Shown: positions 33,223 to 41,467 of the stretch, one piece after another | Position numbering within the stretch: the first letter of the stretch is position 1 | How the letters are laid out: each line of letters opens with the position of its first letter | Origin: Vibrio quintilis | Lineage (GTDB): Bacteria > Pseudomonadota > Gammaproteobacteria > Enterobacterales > Vibrionaceae | DNA length: 64,000 nucleotides | Reading direction: 5' to 3' | Assembly: GCF_024529975.1 (NCBI RefSeq) | Contig: NZ_AP024898.1 | Coordinates: forward strand, 620,001-684,000 | Translations under genes and position numbers: made by a program | The notes under the pieces: model-generated | Told to the model about the DNA's origin: nothing | What the model saw: only the letters and a program-made list of their open reading frames with translations | Databases searched by the model: none

Positions 33223-33451
33223 AATATAAGCATCATTGATAAAAACCCTTTGCAAACTCACCTTTGCTCACATCCATCATAAGATGATCAATGAAGTCCA
33301 CAAAAATTATGCGTGTATGTTCAAAGTATCCGCTTTAAGTGAGCAAGTGCATTTGAGTTAATGGGTGTTTGGTCAATTATATTTATTGATGAAGGGAGAG
33401 TTATGGCATTTTGAGGATATGGATTGACGTGACATTATGTAAGGGATAAAT

Positions 33452-33853
33452 ATGTTCAAATTTTTTATCGGAATGATTTTTATATTTCTACCGATAGCGA
33501 ATGCTTCAGAAATTGTATTTGAGGGCTATCCTATCAAGAAGATTGAAACCAATGAACACTCATCAGGCACAAGTTTGTTAAATAAATCACAGGGTGCTGA
33601 ATACAAAGTGAAGATAATCAGAGACGGTGAAAATTATTATTGGTCTAGTCGCGGTAATACTCAAGTCGTTCCAGTGCAGTCTGGTTTTTATATTACATAT
33701 ATAGCTGTTAATGGTTCAGGATATATCCGTATTTTTTCTCCTGCTGCGAGAGCTATATTTAAGCAATTATCAATTGAAGAGCAAGCAAAGCAATTTTTAT
33801 ATTTTGAACATCTAATTCATCAAATGGGCTCAATTACCTACTATGGTAGATAA
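33452..33853 (+). CDS. hypothetical exported protein
   Basis: A 133-residue protein with a short signal peptide (MFKFFIGMIFIFLPIANAS) and a beta-rich mature part (YKVKIIRDGENYYWSSRGN, FYITYIAVNGSGYIRIF). The gene is visibly AT-richer than its neighbours, suggesting separate origin. It stands alone between the RAYT locus and a LysR gene. I do not recognise it. Confidence 0.55.
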   Translation: MFKFFIGMIFIFLPIANASEIVFEGYPIKKIETNEHSSGTSLLNKSQGAEYKVKIIRDGENYYWSSRGNTQVVPVQSGFYITYIAVNGSGYIRIFSPAARAIFKQLSIEEQAKQFLYFEHLIHQMGSITYYGR

Positions 33854-34102
33854 CTATTCTCATAAAATGACAGATATCTGAAATTAAAGAGAGATAGTCC
33901 CAACAAGGAGAAAAATCACGATGATTTTTCAGTATTTGGAGCGCAGGACGCGCTTCCAAATACGTGCCGGCCCGCGCGCGCTGAACCCAAAAGAAGCATT
34001 TTTGGTGACTTTTTGTGCCAGCAAAAAGTGACTGGAGCGCGTGCGCCAAAAGCCGCTATTCGCCGCTATCTTCCCGGCCGGGGATAAATTTCACCGGCGC
34101 AG
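33854..34102. repeat. intergenic stretch with three consecutive hairpins
   Basis: No gene. GAAAAATCA cga TGATTTTTC (33910-33930) is a perfect 9-bp hairpin. TATTTGGAGCGC and GCGCTTCCAAATA follow at once (33934-33963) with one bulge. ACTTTTT gtgccagc AAAAAGT (34008-34029) is a third. A strongly GC-rich run (GCCGGCCCGCGCGCGC) lies between. It looks like a mobile repeat element or multi-hairpin transcript end. Confidence 0.5.
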
Positions 34103-34981
34103 CTAAAAAACATCACCCAGCCAGTCAACAAATGCTTTCACCCGGGATGCGTATTTCCGGTTGCGCGGGTAAAGCACCGAAACCGGCGAAGGCGCTGGCG
34201 GGCAGTCTTCCAGCATCGGTATCAGGCGCCCTTCGCTGATATCCTGCGCCACATGGTAGCGGGGGACCTGCACAATCCCTAACCCGTTGCACGCAGCCAT
34301 GACAAGCGTTTCCGCTGAATTAACCGTCAGAGATGTATTGATTGACAGGGTGTGTGTGTTGCCGCCGATACAAAATTCCAAAGGCATCGGCGTGCTGCTC
34401 CCGGTGGCGCGAAAGCCGACCATCTGATGTTTTTCCAGCGCCTGATAATCTGAAGGCAAACCGAATTTCTGAATATACTGCGGTGAAGCGACAGTCACTT
34501 CTTCGAGTGTGGCAATCTGTTTCGCCACCAGCTCCTGTGGCTGAATATTTCCCACCCGTAACACACAGTCAATCCCTTCCCGGATTACATCAGCAATCCG
34601 GTCACCTTCACTGAGGAATAAATCAATCTCCGGATAATTTGCCAGAAAATCAGGCAGTTTTGGCATCAGAAAATGCCGGGCCAGCGTGCCATGGACGTCG
34701 ACCCGCAAGGCCCCTTTGGGTTTGGCACCGGATAAGAAGGTTTCTGCGTCTTCGACGTCTTGAATGATCGACAGGCAACGATGGTAAAACGCATCACCAT
34801 CAATCGTCGGAGTGACCTGACGGGTCGTCCGTTCCAGCAATACCACACCTATTTTTGCTTCCAGCTTTTTGATGACGTCAGAAACGGTCGAAGCGGGGAG
34901 GTTCAGATCTTCTGCCGCAGCACTGAAGCTCCGTCTTTCATAGACCCGGGTAAAGACTTTCATTGTGTCAATTCTGTCCAT
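34103..34981 (-). CDS. LysR-family transcriptional regulator
   Basis: A 292-residue LysR regulator of the CrgA/DmlR-like subgroup (MDRIDTMKVFTRVYERRSFS start). It has the N-terminal wHTH (AAEDLNLPASTVSDVIKKLE) and a C-terminal effector domain. It is divergent from the SDR gene at 35111 with about 130 bp between them, so it probably regulates that gene. The effector is unknown. Confidence 0.88.
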   Translation of the reverse strand: MDRIDTMKVFTRVYERRSFSAAAEDLNLPASTVSDVIKKLEAKIGVVLLERTTRQVTPTIDGDAFYHRCLSIIQDVEDAETFLSGAKPKGALRVDVHGTLARHFLMPKLPDFLANYPEIDLFLSEGDRIADVIREGIDCVLRVGNIQPQELVAKQIATLEEVTVASPQYIQKFGLPSDYQALEKHQMVGFRATGSSTPMPLEFCIGGNTHTLSINTSLTVNSAETLVMAACNGLGIVQVPRYHVAQDISEGRLIPMLEDCPPAPSPVSVLYPRNRKYASRVKAFVDWLGDVF

Positions 34982-35110
34982 GATCGTTCTCTGCGCCTGA
35001 TTATTCGTTTTTTCCGGATACTGTTACTAAATATTAGCTGATTATCCGTTTATGAAGAAGTGATAAGTTTGTCTGCGATGTAAACAGCCATTCAATCAAA
35101 GGATACAAAC

Positions 35111-35848
35111 ATGTCAGAACGAACCAAAATCGCTATAGTCACCGGTGCTTCAAGAGGCATTGGTGCAGAAATCGCAAAACGCCTTGCCAGCGATGGCTTC
35201 CGGGTCGTTGTCAATTATGCAGGGAATGCGCAGGCGGCTGACAAAGTCGTGCAGGGCATTCAATCATCCGGTGGTCAGGCGATGGCTTTTCAGGCGGATG
35301 TGTCTGATGCAGCTGCGGTTTCGCAACTCTTTGAGTTTGTGGAATCCACCTGGGGGCAGGTCAGTTTGCTGGTAAACAATGCCGGGATGATGGAACTGAA
35401 AACGTTAGCTGACGTCAGTGATGTGCATGTCAGCAAGATGATTGATATTAACCTGAAAGGCACCATTCATACGCTGAGAGAAGCTGCGGTCCGTCTTGCG
35501 CATGGTGGTCGTGCGGTGAATTTCTCCACCTCCGTGGTCGGGCTGAAGCTGGAAAGTTACGGTGTGTATGCGGCGACCAAAGCAGCCGTTGAGACGCTGA
35601 CTGCCATCATGGCCAAAGAAATGCGGGGTAAAAACATCACCGTAAACGCCATCGCACCAGGTCCGACAGCGACTGAGCTGTTCCTGAAAGGAAAATCTGA
35701 TGAGCTGGTTGATCGCATGGCGAAGATGAACCCGCTGGAAAGATTAGGTACACCGGAAGATATTGCCGCTGTGGTGTCCTTTTTAGCCGGTCCGGACAGT
35801 GGCTGGATCAATGGTCAGGTTTTGCGGGCTAATGGTGGCATGATTTAA
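35111..35848 (+). CDS. SDR-family oxidoreductase
   Basis: A 245-residue classical short-chain dehydrogenase/reductase. It shows TGASRGIG (NAD(P)-binding), NNAG, the Ser strand VNFSTSVVG, YGVYAATKAA (catalytic YxxxK) and a C-terminal GQVLRANGGMI. AAAGGA lies 7 bp upstream of the ATG. It is divergent from a LysR gene and followed by the remnant of a second SDR gene. Substrate unknown. Confidence 0.88.
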   Translation: MSERTKIAIVTGASRGIGAEIAKRLASDGFRVVVNYAGNAQAADKVVQGIQSSGGQAMAFQADVSDAAAVSQLFEFVESTWGQVSLLVNNAGMMELKTLADVSDVHVSKMIDINLKGTIHTLREAAVRLAHGGRAVNFSTSVVGLKLESYGVYAATKAAVETLTAIMAKEMRGKNITVNAIAPGPTATELFLKGKSDELVDRMAKMNPLERLGTPEDIAAVVSFLAGPDSGWINGQVLRANGGMI

Positions 35849-35859
35849 AGGAGTTGAAT

Positions 35860-36032
35860 ATGTCACAAAAAGTCGTGATGGTGACTGGCTCATCAAGTGG
35901 GTTCGGATGTTTAATCTCTGAAGCCCGGGCCAGAGCCGGTCATACTGTGACGGCAGCATTCGGCTGGCCGGTCTGGGCGATGTTTATCGGATGGTTTCCA
36001 TCATGGCTGAAAAACCGGTATCCTCATCATGA
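35860..36032 (+). pseudogene. SDR gene collapsed by internal deletion
   Basis: The N-terminus of a second SDR (VMVTGSSSGFGCLISEARAR) is read from an ATG with SD AAGGAG. It then joins directly to a C-terminal tail (GLGDVYRMVSIMAEKPVSSS) that is readable only in another frame and ends at 36032. Most of the roughly 250-residue protein is missing. The open frame through the junction (60 residues) is therefore a decayed gene, not a small protein. Confidence 0.7.
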
Positions 36033-36064
36033 TTAAGGGCTGTTAAGTAAGGAAAAGAACAGGG

Positions 36065-37042
36065 ATGATCATTCCGGATAAATTAAGCATGCATGATCAG
36101 GTCAGAGTGCTGGCACCATCAAGAAGCCTGGGCATCATCAGTGAAGAAACCCGATCCATTGCCAGTCAACGGTTTCAGGCATTAGGACTTAAATTAACAT
36201 TTTCCAAAAATTGCGAAGTGATGGATGAATTCTCATCATCTTCAATTGAGGAAAGAATAGAAGATTTGCATGATGCTTTTCTGGATAAGAATGTAAAAGC
36301 GATATTCACGGTGATTGGCGGACATAACGTCAATCAGTTACTCAAATATATCGATTATTCAATGATAAAAAATAATCCAAAAATCATCTGTGGCTATTCC
36401 GATACCACTGCACTGTCAAACACGATTTATCACAAAACGGGACTGGTGGCTTATTCCGGCCCGGCGTATTCTACTTTAGGTATGCTAAAAGGGATTGATT
36501 TTACACTGGCATACCTTAAAAAATGTTTATTCTCTGATGCGCCATACGCAATCAACAATCCCGGAACATGGAGTGATGATCCATGGTTTCTCGACCAATA
36601 TAAACGCAAATTCTACAATGATGATGGAATAAAAATATTGAATGAAGGAAAGGCCGAAGGTACCCTGATTGGTGGTAATTTATGTACTTTTAATTTATTA
36701 CAGGGAAGTGAATTTATGCCATCTTTAGATAATACAATTTTGTTTATTGAAGATGATGAATTAACTTTCCCTGAAAATTTTGACAGAGATTTACAGTCAT
36801 TAATTCATCAGAAAGACTTCTGTAACGTGAAAGGACTTGTGATTGGTAAGTTTCAATTAAAGTCTGCTATGTCTGAACAACAATTATTGAAAATACTTCA
36901 GACGAAAAAAGAACTATCAACCATGCCGGTTTTATATAATGTAAGTTTCGGGCATACGACGCCACATATCTGCTTCCCGATTGGCGGGAAAGTTAAAATT
37001 GATACAGATAAGCATGAGAAAATTATTGTGGAGCAGCACTAA
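36065..37042 (+). CDS. S66-family peptidase (LD-carboxypeptidase / MccF-like)
   Basis: A 325-residue serine peptidase of family S66. Catalytic residues appear as Ser in ICGYSDTTALS, Glu in ILFIEDDEL and His in VSFGHTTPH. The protein has no signal peptide and is closer in length and wording to MccF, the microcin C self-immunity enzyme that cleaves the peptide-nucleotide amide, than to periplasmic LdcA. It could protect against microcin C-like compounds or act on other amides; the sequence does not decide this. It is AT-richer than its neighbours. Confidence 0.82.
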   Translation: MIIPDKLSMHDQVRVLAPSRSLGIISEETRSIASQRFQALGLKLTFSKNCEVMDEFSSSSIEERIEDLHDAFLDKNVKAIFTVIGGHNVNQLLKYIDYSMIKNNPKIICGYSDTTALSNTIYHKTGLVAYSGPAYSTLGMLKGIDFTLAYLKKCLFSDAPYAINNPGTWSDDPWFLDQYKRKFYNDDGIKILNEGKAEGTLIGGNLCTFNLLQGSEFMPSLDNTILFIEDDELTFPENFDRDLQSLIHQKDFCNVKGLVIGKFQLKSAMSEQQLLKILQTKKELSTMPVLYNVSFGHTTPHICFPIGGKVKIDTDKHEKIIVEQH

Positions 37043-37056
37043 ATCTGATTCAGGAA

Positions 37057-37096
37057 TATACCCGGACAACCTGCCTGTTCAGGTCACTTGGGTATA
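37057..37096. repeat. dispersed palindrome, diverged copy
   Basis: TATACCCGGACAACCTG and CAGGTCACTTGGGTATA form imperfect arms with a short loop, matching the element at 21235. It lies between convergent genes, where it may also serve as a transcript end. Confidence 0.7.
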
Positions 37097-37131
37097 TACC
37101 GCTGAAGCTCTGTACCTTGTTAACACGTTCA

Positions 37132-37767
37132 TCACTTTAAAGTGATTTTTTTTCCGTTAAGGCAGACGGATACATCAAAAAAGTCCTGAACTGTAAGACA
37201 ATCAGCGACAGGATGATTATCTGGTGCTGCTGCCAATATTCTGATGACATCACAGCCTGCATTGACAGCGGACTGAATGCCGGCTTGTGCATCTTCAAAT
37301 ACTAAGCATTGGTTGCTTTCAGCCCCCAGTCTGTCAGCTGCCAGCGCATATCCTTCAGGGTGTGGTTTACCGTTGGTTATATCTTCAACCGTAATCAATA
37401 TTTCAGGCACAGGAACCGAAGCGGCCTTCAATCTTTGAATTGCTAACTCTCTGGGAGCAGAGGTAAATATCCCCCAGTCCTCATCTTGCAGCTGGCTCAG
37501 GAATTCAATGGCACCCGGAACCGGTTTTACCGAATTCACATGCTCTGATTCAGTGACTTCCAGCTTAGCTGCCTCTTTTTTGATATCAAGGTGCGGCATG
37601 ATTTCTCTGATCACTTCTTCACCAGGACGACCATGAGATATCGCCAGAATGCTGTTGACATCAATCTCATGCTCATTCGCCCACACGCACCATGCTTTTT
37701 CGACTGACTCCTTTGAGTCAACAAGTGTTCCATCCATATCAAAGATGAATTTTTTATAGTTTTTCAT
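37132..37767 (-). CDS. HAD-family sugar-phosphate-type phosphatase
   Basis: A 211-residue haloacid-dehalogenase phosphatase of the beta-phosphoglucomutase/sugar-phosphatase type. Motif I is FIFDMDGTLVDS, motif II FTSAPREL, motif III NGKPHPEGY and motif IV LVFEDAQAGIQSA, with an alpha-helical cap between motifs I and II. It is expected to dephosphorylate a small phosphorylated metabolite in the cytosol. It is divergent from the AraC-type gene at 37935. Confidence 0.88.
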   Translation of the reverse strand: MKNYKKFIFDMDGTLVDSKESVEKAWCVWANEHEIDVNSILAISHGRPGEEVIREIMPHLDIKKEAAKLEVTESEHVNSVKPVPGAIEFLSQLQDEDWGIFTSAPRELAIQRLKAASVPVPEILITVEDITNGKPHPEGYALAADRLGAESNQCLVFEDAQAGIQSAVNAGCDVIRILAAAPDNHPVADCLTVQDFFDVSVCLNGKKITLK

Positions 37768-37934
37768 GATGAAAATCCTGTAACTTACTGTTAATCATAA
37801 ATATTGTTTATAGGAGTTTAGCTAAGCCCTGATATGTATTATTGGCCGGAAATTGGGTTGTTTGGTGCACTATATGGACATTTACTGATATGATTACGCC
37901 AAAATTGATTGACCTGATATGAGCGTTGAGATTC

Positions 37935-38804
37935 ATGAAACCTATACCAGCAAAAAGTTTAATCCGGCCAGGTTATTCATGGAGACATCACTTAGATGAA
38001 TCGCCCCTGGTATCAACTCAGGCTCACTTTCATCGTGAATACGAACTGCTGCTGCTTTTCAATTACAGCGGGATGATCAGAATAGGAAGCGTTGATATGG
38101 AAGTATTTCCCTGCTCACTGTTTTTGATTCCGCCGAATGTTTCTCATGACTTAAAAGGCTTAGATGTGAATTCCAAAGACATAGTGAATTCCAAAGATAT
38201 GATGCCGGAGAGGTACAGCCTGTGGATTGAAAAAGAGTGGATGTCTAACATGTTGATTCATTGTCGTGAGATGAGAAAACTATCCAATATATTCGGTCAT
38301 GATATCGGGATATTCTTTTCTCAGCACACTGCGTCTGAAGTGAAAAATGTAATCCGTCAAATCGACTATAAAACATCCAGCCTTGAGCAGCTATCTGTAC
38401 TGCTCCGGGTATTTTCACTGATGATACAAGATAAGGCGCAGGTGATTCTCAGCTCGCCTGAGCGTGTTCATTTCGAGTCAGAAAAAGACCGGGTTGAGGC
38501 ATTGTCCCTTTATCTTGATCGAAATTACTCAAAAGATATTTCGCTGACTGATCTGGCAAAACACATTTATTGTAGTGAGCGAACAGTCAACCGGATCTTT
38601 AAAAAGCATTTTGGTGAAACGTTTAGTCAGAGGCTCAAAAAAATAAGATTAAGTCATGCTGCCGGCATGCTGGAAACTTCCGGCCTGAAGGTGAGTTATA
38701 TCTGTCAAATGACAGGGTATAAAAATCTCTCGAATTTCAATCGACAATTCCGGGCCTATAAAGGTTTAACACCTATAGAATACAGAGCAAAGTTCTCTGG
38801 TTGA
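37935..38804 (+). CDS. AraC-family transcriptional regulator
   Basis: A 289-residue AraC regulator with an N-terminal cupin sensor (AHFHREYELLLLFNYSG, FLIPPNVSHDLKG) and a C-terminal double helix-turn-helix (LTDLAKHIYCSERTVNRIFK, VSYICQMTGYKNLSNFNRQF, GLTPIEYR). The start is the ATG at 37935; a TTG three codons earlier is possible. An 18-bp tandem duplication gives VNSKDIVNSKDM near residue 80, a recent-looking microsatellite-like change. It is divergent from the HAD gene. The ligand is unknown. Confidence 0.87.
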   Translation: MKPIPAKSLIRPGYSWRHHLDESPLVSTQAHFHREYELLLLFNYSGMIRIGSVDMEVFPCSLFLIPPNVSHDLKGLDVNSKDIVNSKDMMPERYSLWIEKEWMSNMLIHCREMRKLSNIFGHDIGIFFSQHTASEVKNVIRQIDYKTSSLEQLSVLLRVFSLMIQDKAQVILSSPERVHFESEKDRVEALSLYLDRNYSKDISLTDLAKHIYCSERTVNRIFKKHFGETFSQRLKKIRLSHAAGMLETSGLKVSYICQMTGYKNLSNFNRQFRAYKGLTPIEYRAKFSG

Positions 38805-38837
38805 CAGCGTCTGATTATCCCGCAGGATGCGGCTACT

Positions 38838-39209
38838 TTGAACCAAACGATACCGATCAAACTTTCCGGGTCTGGCGGGCATAAATATAAGTCGTTTGAG
38901 ACTGTTATCTTAAATGATACTAAACAGGGTTATCAAAACACATTGCTTGCACTGATGGCGTTGTGTCAAAAGGCTGAAGTCGAATTTCATATCTTTTCAG
39001 AAGAAGATAAAAAGCGAGCATGGGCAGACAGAGAGCAAGCTTTACAAGCAGTTAAGGCCAAACTTCCTGAACATATCAAGCTGTTTTGGTACTGTAACAG
39101 CCCCGCCCCGGGCTTACTTATCAGCCATGGTTTATCAAAATTGGGCTTACAGTGTAAAAACATTTACAACTTGGAAATATATTTACCAAATATGGCGAGT
39201 GCGAGATGA
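38838..39209 (+). CDS. hypothetical protein
   Basis: A 123-residue soluble protein read from a TTG that has GCAGGATG upstream. The sequence looks coding (YQNTLLALMALCQKAEVEFH, LPEHIKLFWYCNSP, GLSKLGLQCKNIYNLEIYLP) but matches no family I know. The start is uncertain. It lies 92 bp before the nuclease-like gene on the same strand, at the left edge of an AT-richer block. Confidence 0.45.
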   Translation: MNQTIPIKLSGSGGHKYKSFETVILNDTKQGYQNTLLALMALCQKAEVEFHIFSEEDKKRAWADREQALQAVKAKLPEHIKLFWYCNSPAPGLLISHGLSKLGLQCKNIYNLEIYLPNMASAR

Positions 39210-39301
39210 TCATTTTCAATAAAAACAATGTTTTATTTTGTGGTATGTTTATTGATACTTCTTTTATATCTGCAAAACTACAATGAAGGTCATGAATAAT
39301 A

Positions 39302-41296
39302 ATGAGATATCCTGAACACTTAGAAAAAACGCCAATTACCCGATATCAGCCGCCAACAACCAGTCACCCTGATAACATCCCGTTTCATTTAATGGAACCG
39401 ACGATGTTTGAGCGATTCTGCTGCGACTTAATTGACTATAAAATCAGCTATGAATTACGTCATTCCATTATTGATGTGTTGCCTATCGGTACCCGTGGAC
39501 AGAAACAATATGGTGCGGATATTTTTGTAAAGGAATCAGGAGGCGAAAATACCCAATATACCTTGTATGAAGTAAAACGCGTTCACAATTATGGATGGCG
39601 TGATTATCAAAAAACAGTGCAGCGTTTTTTGGACCATTATGATGACTGGGGATTGAAAATCGGTAAATTTTGCCTTCTGGTTTCAGAAGATATCTCAGCC
39701 GATGTCATTATTCATTGGCAACAGCAAGTCAAATCTCTGTCTGAAATCGATATCGAGTTTGACATCATCTCTGTTACAAAACTGAACGAATGGACGCAGA
39801 AATATCCGGAGCTGGTCTACAAGTATTTTCATTCAGCATGGGTGAAGCATTTTTGGGGAGAAAATGCGATTTGGCACATTGAAAAGTATGGTATTTTTCG
39901 ATTTAAAGAATCAGCCAGCTGGGTGGGTTATGAAGGTATTGAACACGAGGTGTATGACAATTTTTTCTCTTATAAAAATGACCATGTCAGAATTCAGGGC
40001 TTTTTACCCTCTCAAAGAAAGAAGCAGCTCAGTTGCTTCGTTGAATTCCGCAACGGCCATTTCTCTCATGTGATGACAACACTGGGAGAAGAGCAGTTAT
40101 TAGCGAGGTATTTTATTGGTGCCATTATCCCCATTGATGAATATGAGCATCCTTATTTATTAAAAAATATGAGCAGCGAGGAAGATACATTTTTCTGTGA
40201 TATTGGTAACAGCCGCATGCTGATTTCCAGAGAAGAAGCGGAATTTCTTCAGGATGCCATGCAGTTATTCAGGGAAGAATACATTCGTCGTATCGTTGAG
40301 ATCGAAAGAACATGGCGCTCAGATTGTTTTGATAGCTATGCCTATAAAGGAAAGGATGTCCCCCTGATCTGCATTAAAAGAGGCTTATGGCGGTTGTTGC
40401 TCGACTTTGCTAGAGAGCATGATGCTTTTCATACACAGGGGAAGTGGAGCATGTTTGATAGTGGCTCCGCTTGGTTAAAAGTTTACACGGGAGAAAAGTC
40501 AGAAACGATGGGGGCCGGATACCATGCCTCCATTAAACCACATCAAAGGGAATTTGCTTGTGCCAGCTTCACCACATCCGATGATGAAGTTATTTTGGTC
40601 TGGTCTCCACCGACAGAATTTCTTGTTTCTGACAATGGTAGTGCAATCGGTCCCCGGTATTATTGGGATGCGAAAACAACGCATGACTGGCTGGTTAATG
40701 AAATGATTCCAGCAGCTTTGGACTGGATGGACAATCAGGCATCGAACAGAAAGCAAAGCCTGGTTAACAGAATCTTCAGTTCACTGAAGAGAGATGAGCT
40801 TGTCAGGAAAAACTACGATCCTGAGAATTATTTGACTTCTTTCTATCGTGAAACCAGTTGTGAAAGGATACAAACCATCAATTCAATTGACGGTTTCTCA
40901 ACGCTGATTAATGAACTGCAACAGTTTTTTGCGCATACCCGGAAGGTGAATGTCGGGCACCTATTGTATCAGGCGATGTACCGGTGTCTGGCTGAGTTGA
41001 TGTCAAAAACGCCAGTGAACGAAGATGGTTTTCACTATATTCATTCGAACCTGAATGACTTAGGGGCTGATAATTATCCAGACTTAATTCAGGCAGTCAG
41101 AGACCATGCAAATGAATCGACTGATGGGTGTAGTAATTCTTTCCGGATTGATTGTCTGCTGCGTTGTTATCAAAGTTGTCTGACTGATGATAAATGCACA
41201 TTAAATGAAGTGGAAATCAAAAATATACTGCATGATTTAAAGCCCGCTTTTGTGCTGATGGATGAGCGGATATTGCTGGGTAGGCAAGGGGTATGA
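39302..41296 (+). CDS. large protein with PD-(D/E)XK nuclease-like N-terminus
   Basis: A 664-residue protein. The first 150 residues look like a restriction-endonuclease (Mrr/PD-(D/E)XK) fold: MFERFCCDLI, then RGQKQYGADIFV (Asp) and YTLYEVKRVHN (ExK), followed by a helix with a Q-rich start. The remaining ~500 residues have no family I recognise. The gene is AT-richer than the mal genes and lies upstream of a MoxR-VWA pair and a HEPN gene. A role in defence against foreign DNA is suggested by the nuclease motif and neighbours, but is inference. Confidence 0.65.
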   Translation: MRYPEHLEKTPITRYQPPTTSHPDNIPFHLMEPTMFERFCCDLIDYKISYELRHSIIDVLPIGTRGQKQYGADIFVKESGGENTQYTLYEVKRVHNYGWRDYQKTVQRFLDHYDDWGLKIGKFCLLVSEDISADVIIHWQQQVKSLSEIDIEFDIISVTKLNEWTQKYPELVYKYFHSAWVKHFWGENAIWHIEKYGIFRFKESASWVGYEGIEHEVYDNFFSYKNDHVRIQGFLPSQRKKQLSCFVEFRNGHFSHVMTTLGEEQLLARYFIGAIIPIDEYEHPYLLKNMSSEEDTFFCDIGNSRMLISREEAEFLQDAMQLFREEYIRRIVEIERTWRSDCFDSYAYKGKDVPLICIKRGLWRLLLDFAREHDAFHTQGKWSMFDSGSAWLKVYTGEKSETMGAGYHASIKPHQREFACASFTTSDDEVILVWSPPTEFLVSDNGSAIGPRYYWDAKTTHDWLVNEMIPAALDWMDNQASNRKQSLVNRIFSSLKRDELVRKNYDPENYLTSFYRETSCERIQTINSIDGFSTLINELQQFFAHTRKVNVGHLLYQAMYRCLAELMSKTPVNEDGFHYIHSNLNDLGADNYPDLIQAVRDHANESTDGCSNSFRIDCLLRCYQSCLTDDKCTLNEVEIKNILHDLKPAFVLMDERILLGRQGV

Positions 41297-41467
41297 CGAG
41301 GCTCGTAGTTTAAAAATCTGACCCAGAATCACGTCGGTTAAGGTTCTGTTTCTGACAGATCATATATCAGGCAAACAACAAGGCTTCAACTGCCGGCGTG
41401 TTGTTTTGGGTGAACTCAATAATGTGTTTCTTTTTACGCTAGAAAATAAAAATAGAAGGAATTTCTT

